Shown: piece after piece, positions 40,328-47,987 of the stretch | How the letters are laid out: each line of letters starts with the position of its first letter | Numbering within the stretch: position 1 is the first letter of the stretch | Origin: Coraliomargarita sp965656715 | GTDB lineage: Bacteria; Verrucomicrobiota; Verrucomicrobiia; Opitutales; Coraliomargaritaceae | DNA length: 64,000 bases | Direction of reading: 5' to 3' | Assembly: GCA_965656715.1 (NCBI GenBank) | Contig: CBFHLR010000007.1 | Span: 39,347-103,346, forward strand | Program-made: the position numbers and the translations under genes | Notes under the pieces: generated by a model | Told to the model about the DNA's origin: nothing | Databases searched by the model: none | Seen by the model: only the letters and a program-made list of their open reading frames with translations

Positions 40328-41683
40328 TTAAGTTGCGTTGACCATACTTTGTTCCAGAGCGGCCTCCAAGCAGTAGGTCAGCGAGATGCCGGTGCGGTAG
40401 TTGCCGGCGAGTTTAAGGCCGGGGTGTTGAGATTCAATTTGTTCGATGTGCTCTAGAATGCTACCGTAGCCCAGTTTATATTGGGGAATGGCGAGGGGCC
40501 AGTGCTTGTGGTGCACGAAGGTGGGCTTGCCTTTGGCGCCAAGCAGAGTCTCGATCTCGGGAAGAACGGTGCGGAGTAGTTGCTCGGTGTCGGCGGTGGC
40601 GAGCTCGGGTTGGCGTTCGCCGCCGATGAAGACAGTGAGCAGCGCTTCGTCCTTCGGGGCGCGTCCGGTGAAAACACTGGACGGAAAGAGCACGCCTAGG
40701 ATCTTGCGCTGTTCGCACTCGGGCACGAGTGCCCCAAAGCCGTCGAGTGGGTGTGTGATGTCGGAACGTTTGAAGCCGAGGCTTAGAACGGAGACCGGTG
40801 GATAGTCGATCGCCTTGAGAGGCTCGAACTCTGTCTTGATATTCGTGTCAAAGGGCAGCTCGGTAAGTTTGTGTGCGGGGGTGGTGACGATTATTTGATC
40901 GAAGCTGTCAGACTGCTCGACGTTCCATTGGACGGTCCACTGTGCGCCTTCTTTTCGTATCGAACTTATGGATACGCTACATTGCACGCTGTCGCCCAGG
41001 TTGCGAGCAAGGGTGCGTGGCAGGCTGTCGATGCCGTCCTTAAAGGAGATGATGCGCTTGCGAACCTTGGGGCTTTTTGCAGCTTTGGCTGCTTTCATCT
41101 TGGCGATCGCTCCGCGGATAAGTCCGCCGTGTGCCTGTTCGAGTGCGTAGAGCTTAGGGAACCCGTAACGCACTGAAAGCTTTTCCGGATCGCCGGCGTA
41201 GATACCGCCGACGAGGGGGTTGATTGCGTAGTCGTAAAGTTCGGAGCCGAGGCGTCGGCGCACGAAATCGGCCACGCTTTCTTCGGACTCGTCTTTGCGG
41301 GCGGCGATGAAGGGTTCTTTAAGCACGCGCAGCTTGGCGCCGAAGGACCAGAGTGGGGTGGTGATCGCTTGCCATGGATTCATCGGCACGGCATGGGCCT
41401 TGCCGCCTCGAACGATGTAGCGCTTGTTGGCGGCGGGCTCGGCTTCGATTATTTGTTCGCTCAGTCCTGGGATGCTGTCGAAGAAGGCTTCGATCTCGGC
41501 AGAGCCGAGCTGTATGGAATTCGGCCCTTCTTCAGCGAGGTAGTCGCCAGTCTGAACGCTGCGCATGGCACCGCCAACGCTGTGGGCGCATTCAAGCACC
41601 GCCACTTCGTGGCCGGTCTGCTTGAGTTGCCATGCGGTGGCGAGGCCTGTGATGCCTGCGCCGATGATGCAAATTTTAGCCAT
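40328..41683 (-). CDS. hemG: Protoporphyrinogen oxidase (HemG/HemY type)
   Basis: 451 residues; FAD enzyme oxidising protoporphyrinogen (or coproporphyrinogen) in heme synthesis. N-terminal 'ICIIGAGITGLATAWQLKQT', then 'YLAEEGPNSIQ', 'AINPLVGGIYAGDPEKLSVR' and the C-terminal 'GLKLAGNYRTGISLTYCLEA' are family landmarks. Third gene of a hemF-hemE-hemG cluster. The gene symbol is hemG or hemY depending on convention. Confidence 0.93.
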   Translation of the reverse strand: MAKICIIGAGITGLATAWQLKQTGHEVAVLECAHSVGGAMRSVQTGDYLAEEGPNSIQLGSAEIEAFFDSIPGLSEQIIEAEPAANKRYIVRGGKAHAVPMNPWQAITTPLWSFGAKLRVLKEPFIAARKDESEESVADFVRRRLGSELYDYAINPLVGGIYAGDPEKLSVRYGFPKLYALEQAHGGLIRGAIAKMKAAKAAKSPKVRKRIISFKDGIDSLPRTLARNLGDSVQCSVSISSIRKEGAQWTVQWNVEQSDSFDQIIVTTPAHKLTELPFDTNIKTEFEPLKAIDYPPVSVLSLGFKRSDITHPLDGFGALVPECEQRKILGVLFPSSVFTGRAPKDEALLTVFIGGERQPELATADTEQLLRTVLPEIETLLGAKGKPTFVHHKHWPLAIPQYKLGYGSILEHIEQIESQHPGLKLAGNYRTGISLTYCLEAALEQSMVNAT

Positions 41684-41742
41684 GCTTGACTGACGGTGAG
41701 CTTGTTAGGGAGGGCGCCACCTCGTCAATGAGGGGAGCTAAA

Positions 41743-41794
41743 AGCTCCTCCCCTGTTAAGGGGAGGTCACTTGCTTGCCAAGTGGGAGGGGTAT
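41743..41794. repeat. 52-bp intergenic repeat, copy 2
   Basis: The second copy of the 52-bp element at 37049-37100, located between hemE and hemG, with the same hairpin core (CTCCCCTGTTAAGGGGAG) and the ending TGGGAGGGGTAT. Confidence 0.75.
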
Positions 41795-41813
41795 CCGCAA
41801 GGCCTGTCATTGA

Positions 41814-42845
41814 TTAAGCATTCTTGTGCCCCGTCACGACTTCCATGAGTGCTTCGACACATTCGATCTTGGCGCTCGGCACCATGCCATGGCCGAGGTT
41901 GAAGATGAAGCCTGGCTCTGTGTTCGCATCCGCGAGGAGGCGCTTGGCCTCTTTGCGAACGATCTCGGGTGTGGTGGTGAGTGTGATCGGATCGAGGTTG
42001 CCTTGGAAGCAGGTGCCGTGACCTAGCTGAGTGCGCATGCGGCGCATGTTAATGGTCCAATCAAAGCTCAGGATCTTGGCTCCGGTGCGGATCAGGTCGG
42101 CGGCTTTGTGGCCCATGCCTTTGGCGTAGAGAATGACGGGCACGCGGCCTTTGAGCTCGTGGATGATGTGGTGGATCCAGCGCAGGGACCATGCCTCATA
42201 ATGAATGGCTGGGCAGATGGAGCCCCAGGAATCAAAAATCTGGATGCAGTCGGCGCCCGCATCGATCTGCATGTGCAGGTAGTCGATGATGGAGTTGGTG
42301 AGCTTCTGCATGAGAGCCTCGAATTGTTCGGGTTGATCCCATGCAAGTTTCTTGATCGCTATAAAGTCTTTGGAGGAGCCGCCTTCGACCATGTAGCAGG
42401 CGAGTGTCCATGGGGAGCCGCAGAAACCGAGCATTGCTTTGTCGTCGCCCATACGGCTGCGGGTTATTTGTAGGGCTTGGCCAACGTAGGCGAGCTTGTC
42501 GACGATGTTGTTGTCGTCGAGTTGGGCGATCTTCTCGGGAGTGTCGAGCAGGTAGTCCATACCGATGCCGCCTTGATCGCGGAAGTGATAGCCTTGGCCG
42601 AGTGCTTCAGGGATGACGAGGATGTCGGAGAAGATGATCGCGGCATCGAGTGGAAAGCGCTTCAGCGGCTGGAGGGTGACTTCGGAGGCGAGCTCAGGTG
42701 TGCGCACCATGGTGACGAAGTCATGCTGTGCCTTGAGCTCGCGGTATTCCGGTAGGTAGCGGCCGGCTTGGCGCATGAGCCAGATCGGTGGGCGGTCAAC
42801 AGGTTGGCAGTTTGCGGCGGCGAGGAAACGTTGGCGTGGTGTCAT
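41814..42845 (-). CDS. hemE: Uroporphyrinogen decarboxylase
   Basis: 343 residues from the ATG at 42845 (MTPRQRFLAAANCQPVDRPP). Decarboxylates uroporphyrinogen III to coproporphyrinogen III. Signature 'PPIWLMRQAGRYLPEYRELK', catalytic Asp in 'IIFSDILVIPEALG', 'CGSPWTLACYMVEGGSS' and 'IFDSWGS'. Length normal. Confidence 0.97.
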   Translation of the reverse strand: MTPRQRFLAAANCQPVDRPPIWLMRQAGRYLPEYRELKAQHDFVTMVRTPELASEVTLQPLKRFPLDAAIIFSDILVIPEALGQGYHFRDQGGIGMDYLLDTPEKIAQLDDNNIVDKLAYVGQALQITRSRMGDDKAMLGFCGSPWTLACYMVEGGSSKDFIAIKKLAWDQPEQFEALMQKLTNSIIDYLHMQIDAGADCIQIFDSWGSICPAIHYEAWSLRWIHHIIHELKGRVPVILYAKGMGHKAADLIRTGAKILSFDWTINMRRMRTQLGHGTCFQGNLDPITLTTTPEIVRKEAKRLLADANTEPGFIFNLGHGMVPSAKIECVEALMEVVTGHKNA

Positions 42846-42938
42846 GGGAAATGCTGAAAAAACTGAAATTTTGAGATGCTGAAAATCTGAGAGAGGCAAA
42901 GCTGTCTAACTGTTTCAGTTTTTCAGCTTTTCGCAATG

Positions 42939-43859
42939 TTAGCTTTTCATTTGTGCCCAATCTTGTGGTGTTAAGTAGGTTTCGTAAAGCTCGGCTTCGC
43001 GGGTGCCGGGCTCGGGTTGGTAGTCGTAGTCCCAGCGCACGAGTGGCGGGAGCGACATAAGAATGGATTCGGTGCGTCCATTGGACTGCAGGCCGAAGTG
43101 GGTGCCGCGATCGTAGACGAGATTGAACTCAACGTATCGGCCGCGGCGGTAGAGCTGGAATTTGCGCTGGGCTTCGGTGAAGGGGGTGTCTTTGCGCTTG
43201 GCGACGATGGGCTGGTAGGCGGGCACAAAGTGGTCGCCTACGGATTGCATGAGGGCGAAAGCTTGGTTGAAGCCGCCTTCGTTGTAGTCGTCAAAGAAGA
43301 GGCCGCCAATGCCGCGTGGCTCTTTGCGGTGGGGTAGGTAGAAATACGTGTCGCAAGTGTCCTTGAATTTTGGATACAGTTCTGCGCCAAATGGATCGCA
43401 GGCGGTTTTTGCTGTTTGGTGCCAGTGAATCGCGTCTTCCTTGTAACCGTAGTAGGGCGTCAAGTCGAAGCCTCCGCCAAACCACCAGATCGGTTCGTGG
43501 CCTTCGGGCTCGGCTTGAAAGAAGCGCACGTTCATATGAGTGGTGGGCACTTCGGGGTTGCGTGGGTGGATGACCAGCGAAACACCCATCGCGCGGAATG
43601 AGGCGCCCGCGAGCTGCGGGCGGGCCGCCGTCGCGGAGGGAGGCAGGCCATTGCCATGCACATCGGAAAAGTTGATGCCGGCCTTTTCGAACACGTTGCC
43701 TTCTTCCATCACGCGTGAACGACCACCACCGCCTTCGGGGCGCTCCCAGCTGTCTTCGCGAAAGTGTGCGCCGCCATCTTCGGTTTCGAGCGCGGTGCAA
43801 ATTTGGTCTTGGAGCGTAAGGAGGTATTCGCGGACTCGATCTGGTTGATTCGTTGGCAT
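42939..43859 (-). CDS. hemF: Oxygen-dependent coproporphyrinogen III oxidase
   Basis: 306 residues. Characteristic 'GGGGRSRVMEEGNVFEKAGI', 'NPEVPTTHMNVRFFQAEPEG' followed by 'WWFGGGFDLTPYYGYKEDAI', and the C-terminal 'RGTHFGLQSNGRTESILMSL'. The oxygen-requiring form implies aerobic heme synthesis. First gene of the heme cluster, divergent from an NAD-dependent epimerase gene. Confidence 0.97.
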   Translation of the reverse strand: MPTNQPDRVREYLLTLQDQICTALETEDGGAHFREDSWERPEGGGGRSRVMEEGNVFEKAGINFSDVHGNGLPPSATAARPQLAGASFRAMGVSLVIHPRNPEVPTTHMNVRFFQAEPEGHEPIWWFGGGFDLTPYYGYKEDAIHWHQTAKTACDPFGAELYPKFKDTCDTYFYLPHRKEPRGIGGLFFDDYNEGGFNQAFALMQSVGDHFVPAYQPIVAKRKDTPFTEAQRKFQLYRRGRYVEFNLVYDRGTHFGLQSNGRTESILMSLPPLVRWDYDYQPEPGTREAELYETYLTPQDWAQMKS

Positions 43860-43924
43860 AAGGCTGGGAAAGATTGCAAGAGTCGCGCCAAAGGCACAAG
43901 AATTTGTCGTTTCCTAATTTTAAT

Positions 43925-44836
43925 ATGTCTGAAGAGCATGAATTTAGTCGGGGCCTGCCCGAATCAGTGATGATTTTTGGGTGTGGCTATGTGGGGTGCG
44001 CCTTGGCCAAGGTCTTAGTGGGGGCTGGGGTGCGAGTCGGTGCCCTGACGCGTAATCCGGAGAAAGCGCAGCGCCTCCGGGAGTTAGGGCTGGCTCAGGT
44101 GGTGGTCGACGAGCTCGATTCCGACAGCTGGCACTCTGAGGTGGGCGACTATCAGGCGGTGGTGAATTGTGTCAGTTCTGCGGGCGGTGGGCTCGCGGGC
44201 TACGAGAAATCCTACATCGGTGGGCAGCATTCGATTTTACAATGGGCAAAAGGGCGCGGTGTGCAGGCCTACCTCTATACGAGCAGCACCTCGGTCTATC
44301 CGCAGGATGGTGGTGCGCGGGTGGATGAGTCGGCGGATACCGCAGATGCGCCGGCGACGGGACAGGTGTTGTTGCGCGCGGAGCAAATGATCGCAGATGC
44401 GGCTGCGGATCTTGGGCGTTGGTATGTGTTGAGGCTGGCTGGAATCTACGGGCCGCAGCGGCATTACCTGTTGGATCAGTTGCGGGCGGGAGAGGTAGTG
44501 ATCGCCGGTTCAGGGGACTATCACCTGAATTTGATCCATCGGGACGACATTGTGTGTGCGATTTGTGCGGCTTTGAGGCAGAAAACGGCCCCGTCTGGGG
44601 TGTATAATTTAGCCGATGATGCGCCTTCGACCAAACTGGAGCTCGTAAATTGGCTGGCGACCGAGCTGGGCTGTGAGGCGCCGCGTTTTGATCCGGACCT
44701 GCAGACTGCTCGGATGCAGCGCCGGGGCGGGCGTATGCCGGATCGGGTGATTCTCAATCAGCGAGCAAAAGATGCATTTTTGTGGGAGCCGCAGTATTCG
44801 ACCTTCAAAGCGGGTTACAGGGCGCTTTTAGGGTAG
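43925..44836 (+). CDS. NAD-dependent epimerase/dehydratase-like (YeeZ-type) protein
   Basis: 303 residues from the ATG at 43925. The Rossmann motif 'VMIFGCGYVGCALAKVL' is the atypical extended-SDR GxGxxG; 'YTSSTSVYPQDGG' carries the active-site Tyr region, but the YxxxK Lys is not obvious. 'LNLIHRDDIVCAICAAL' and 'GVYNLADDAPSTKLELVNWL' are typical of the epimerase family. Substrate unknown. Confidence 0.82.
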   Translation: MSEEHEFSRGLPESVMIFGCGYVGCALAKVLVGAGVRVGALTRNPEKAQRLRELGLAQVVVDELDSDSWHSEVGDYQAVVNCVSSAGGGLAGYEKSYIGGQHSILQWAKGRGVQAYLYTSSTSVYPQDGGARVDESADTADAPATGQVLLRAEQMIADAAADLGRWYVLRLAGIYGPQRHYLLDQLRAGEVVIAGSGDYHLNLIHRDDIVCAICAALRQKTAPSGVYNLADDAPSTKLELVNWLATELGCEAPRFDPDLQTARMQRRGGRMPDRVILNQRAKDAFLWEPQYSTFKAGYRALLG

Positions 44837-44898
44837 AAGTCGGCGATCAAATTGTAATGTGGTGTTGCTAGATTGCCCTAATCTTCTATGTATTAGGC

Positions 44899-45354
44899 AT
44901 GCCTTTGAATAAAGTTACTGTTACTACCCTACTCGAAGAGAAGAGCTCGTCCGTATTTACTATTTCCGTGGATGCAACCGTGGATGCTGCGGTGACGGAG
45001 ATGAACAGCCATCGTGTTGGCTCGGTCTTGGTCTGTGATGCGACTGAGACTGCGGTGGGTATTTTTACCGAGCGTGATGTGCTGGTGCGTGTGGTCTCTG
45101 CGGGAGTGGATCCGAAAGCCACCTCTGTTCGCGATGTGATGACTGCTCAATTTAAGTCCATCACCTCGGAGACATCGGTTGAAGATGCGATGCAGATTAT
45201 GACCGATCAGCGTGTGCGCCACTTGCCGGTCTTCGATGGGAAGCAGCTCAAGGGCATGGTCTCGATTGGGGATGTGACGCGCTGGCTACTCAAAGTGAAC
45301 GAAATGGAGGCGGAGAATTTACGGAAATACGTGTTTTCCGAATATCCGGGCTAG
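44899..45354 (+). CDS. Tandem CBS-domain protein
   Basis: 151 residues with two CBS domains ('VDAAVTEMNSHRVGSVLVCD' ... 'GIFTERDVLVRVVSAG'; 'SVEDAMQIMTDQRVRHLPVF' ... 'GMVSIGDVTRWLLK') and no other domain. It probably senses adenosine ligands. Partner unknown. Confidence 0.9.
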   Translation: MPLNKVTVTTLLEEKSSSVFTISVDATVDAAVTEMNSHRVGSVLVCDATETAVGIFTERDVLVRVVSAGVDPKATSVRDVMTAQFKSITSETSVEDAMQIMTDQRVRHLPVFDGKQLKGMVSIGDVTRWLLKVNEMEAENLRKYVFSEYPG

Positions 45355-45517
45355 GGGTTTAGTGATATACTTTGTTACTGCCGCGTTAAATTTGGCTGGA
45401 TGTTGAAAAGGCGTCACAAATCGCTTGATCTAGTTATGTGCGACGCTATCTCTGTTGCGGTTTTGTAACTTTTATGAACTTGGGAACAAAATCCGCTAGG
45501 TAGTTCTCTTTAGTCGC

Positions 45518-46048
45518 ATGTCTTTAATTCGGAAAATTCTTAATAAACGCCAGTCGTCGGAGTCGAGTAAAATGTTTACCTCGGCGGGGTCGTCGAGTGA
45601 CATGAGCGCTTCGTTGACTCGAGAAGACCTTGAGTCTGCGGTGGCGGATGCGGCTGAGGAGCTGACTCCATTGAAGGTGGTGATTGAGCCTGCATCTGCG
45701 CGCACTAAGTCGCAGAGTATGCTGACGCGCTCTGAAATTGAGACGGGAGAGCTTTTCATGATTGGTCGCCGTGGCTTTGGGCGTGGGCGATACGATTATT
45801 CGAAGACGGGCTTCCAGATTCGGGATCATGAGCCATTTACGGTTTCCAAAAGGCACTGCTGCATTTCTATCACAGGCGAAGGCGTGCGAATTGAGGATCT
45901 GGAGAGTCGCTTTGGCACAATTGTCAATGCACAGCGTCTTGGTGGGGCAGAAGAGAATCCGCGCACAGTGCTGCTTGGCCGGGGCGAGCATGACTTAGTG
46001 ATTGGCCGTCGCAACAGCGAGAATCGTTTCCGTTTGATTGTGCAATAA
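45518..46048 (+). CDS. FHA-domain protein
   Basis: 176 residues: an acidic/Ser-rich N-terminus, then an FHA domain with 'MIGRRGFGRGRYDYSKTG', 'VSKRHCCISITGEGVRIED' and 'RFGTIVNAQRLGG'. The Arg, Ser and Asn positions expected for phosphothreonine binding are present. It is related to the FHA half of the protein at 2018-2806, and both share the 'E/N...R F.LIV' C-terminus. Confidence 0.8.
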   Translation: MSLIRKILNKRQSSESSKMFTSAGSSSDMSASLTREDLESAVADAAEELTPLKVVIEPASARTKSQSMLTRSEIETGELFMIGRRGFGRGRYDYSKTGFQIRDHEPFTVSKRHCCISITGEGVRIEDLESRFGTIVNAQRLGGAEENPRTVLLGRGEHDLVIGRRNSENRFRLIVQ

Positions 46049-46144
46049 GTGCCTGCGGCATTGCAATCGGCTTGACTCGGCTTCCTGCCTGGGTGGACAC
46101 TTCGCGGCTTTAAATTTTCAATAACCCCGAATAAAGGACAGACA

Positions 46145-46456
46145 ATGGCCGGTGTAGGCAAACTACTGAAGCAAGCGCAAAAGATGCAGAAGCAAATGCA
46201 AGTAATCCAAGAGGAGCTTGCAGAGAAAGAAATCTCAATTTCCAGTGGTGGAGGTGCAGTGAATATTGTGATTACTGCGCAGAGCGAATTCCGCTCCATC
46301 AAAATTGACCCGGAATTCCTTAAGGAAGACGCTGAATTCGTCGAAGAAACGCTCCTTGGTGCAATCCAAGAAGCATCGGCGAAGGCTAAGGAAACCAATG
46401 AAGAAGCGATGTCTGGCCTGACTGGCGGCATGGGCGGTGGTTTCCCGGGCTTCTAA
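46145..46456 (+). CDS. YbaB/EbfC nucleoid-associated protein
   Basis: 103 residues. 'LLKQAQKMQKQMQVIQEELA' and 'ISISSGGGAVNIVITAQSEF' match the family. DNA-binding dimer, typically co-transcribed with recR, as here (15-bp spacer). Confidence 0.93.
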   Translation: MAGVGKLLKQAQKMQKQMQVIQEELAEKEISISSGGGAVNIVITAQSEFRSIKIDPEFLKEDAEFVEETLLGAIQEASAKAKETNEEAMSGLTGGMGGGFPGF

Positions 46457-46471
46457 GCGAGACATCCTTCA

Positions 46472-47068
46472 GTGACGCCAAGTTTTGATGCATTGCTCCA
46501 GCAGCTCAAGCGGCTGCCCGGGCTCGGATACCGCTCCGCCGAGCGGATCGCCATGCATCTGCTGGTGGAGAAGCCGGAGTCGCTGGAAAACCTGATTGCT
46601 GCGCTTCAGCAGGCGCAGAGCAGTGTCAGTCGCTGCCCCATCTGCGGCAATATCGCGGAGGGGGATGTGTGTGAGATCTGTGCAGATCCACGCCGCGAGG
46701 CGGAGACGCTTTGCGTGGTGGAGCATGTGCCGGATCTAATCGCGATCGAGCGCTCTTCAGCCTGGCGTGGCCGCTATCATGTGCTGCATGGTAAATTGTC
46801 GCCGATTCATGGCGTGGGGCCCGGAGATTTGAATTTTGGGGCGCTGGTGCAACGCTTTGAGACCGAGCCTATCACTGAGCTCGTGCTGGCCCTCTCCAAC
46901 GACATCGAAGGGCAGGCGACCTGCCACTACATTCAAGAGGAAATTGTCGGCCAGCGTCCGATAAAAGTCACACGGATCGGCTTTGGGCTGCCGAGTGGCG
47001 GCGGCGTCACCTACGCGGATTCGGTGACTCTGAAAAGCGCTTTAGACGCCCGCCGCGATTACGAGTAG
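46472..47068 (+). CDS. recR: Recombination protein RecR
   Basis: 198 residues from a GTG. 'LPGLGYRSAERIAMHLL' (helix-hairpin-helix), zinc finger 'CPICGNIAEGDVCEIC', Toprim start 'TLCVVEHVPDLIAIERS', and 'PSGGGVTYADSVTLKSALDA'. Loads and stabilises RecA in the RecFOR pathway. Confidence 0.97.
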   Translation: MTPSFDALLQQLKRLPGLGYRSAERIAMHLLVEKPESLENLIAALQQAQSSVSRCPICGNIAEGDVCEICADPRREAETLCVVEHVPDLIAIERSSAWRGRYHVLHGKLSPIHGVGPGDLNFGALVQRFETEPITELVLALSNDIEGQATCHYIQEEIVGQRPIKVTRIGFGLPSGGGVTYADSVTLKSALDARRDYE

Positions 47069-47118
47069 GGCGATTGAATGTCAGCTCTACAGTTGCTGAA
47101 TTTTTTTGCGACAAACTA

Positions 47119-47159
47119 TTGACAAGAGGGGCTCAGATTAACTTTATACGCGCTTCCTC
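47119..47159 (+). promoter_or_regulatory. tRNA-Asn promoter with shared discriminator block
   Basis: TTGACA (47119-47124) and TTATAC (47144-47149) with a 19-bp spacer, followed by a GCGC discriminator. ATACGCGCTTCCTC (47146-47159) is identical to the block upstream of tRNA-Lys. Confidence 0.6.
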
Positions 47160-47188
47160 ATGGGCAGCAGTCCGTGAAACAGAATTTA

Positions 47189-47264
<76 letters not shown>

Positions 47265-47269
47265 CTATT

Positions 47270-47308
47270 AAAGCGGCCTCCGAGAGATTGGAGGCCGCTT
47301 TTCTATTT
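47270..47308 (+). terminator. Terminator after tRNA-Asn
   Basis: A perfect 12-bp stem (47270-47281 with 47290-47301), 8-nt loop, then TCTATTT. Confidence 0.85.
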
Positions 47309-47987
47309 CTGCTGTTCTAGTTGTGAACTAGTTTTTGAATTGAGTTAGGTTCGTCTTTAACGAGGTGGTTCTTAGATATGGTGAGGCGAAATTGACTGTA
47401 GCTTCTCTGTTTTGTAGCGTATTGCTCGGTTAAGCCTGATAAACACTCAACTATTCGTAAAAAGTGAACGGCTAGGAGGGCTGTTAAACTACTATTATCG
47501 TGAAGAAAAGGAGGTGGAAAAAGTCGCTTAGAAACTGAAACGAATATTTCCGAATCGGCAGTCGAAATCATCCTATGTGAATTGATTTCGATCGTTCGGT
47601 GATCGAAATGATCGAAATCGTGCAAGATTTTGAGCCGTTTCGTGGATCGAAAAGGAGCCTTCGATTAGCAATCGTGATCAAAATGATCGTCCACGAAGTG
47701 CCGCTTGCGACCAATAGAAATAGGCGAAACGCGCCGAATCCCTTTAACGCTGGGCTCTGGAGCTGTTAACCACTTTGCTCGGATTGTTCACCTACGGTGG
47801 CGCTCCGCGAACGATCAGTTCGACTTTCTTCAAGTGATTGGCCAGCGATGATCGACCTAATTAAGGCTCCTGTTTTTACGGGATAGGGCGGGGCACATCT
47901 TCTGTTATTATATCCTAGCTATTTAATTGATGTATTCCCTAAGTCGATTCTCGGGGTTCAGGCTACTTAAATCTAAAACCACAAAAC
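47309..47987. other. Non-coding spacer with GATCGAAAT inverted repeats
   Basis: This 680-bp stretch precedes the carbohydrate locus and has lower GC and no convincing gene; the one 102-codon minus-strand frame has no family features. GATTTCGATC (47584-47593) is the exact inverse of GATCGAAATC (47610-47619), and a further GATCGAAAT lies at 47601-47609 between them. More CGATC/GATCG words follow to about 47690. It may hold operator sites for the downstream genes. Confidence 0.5.

Noticed and set aside
47317..47625. 102-codon minus-strand frame in the spacer
   Set aside because: No recognisable domain, and it covers the inverted repeats; kept as non-coding.
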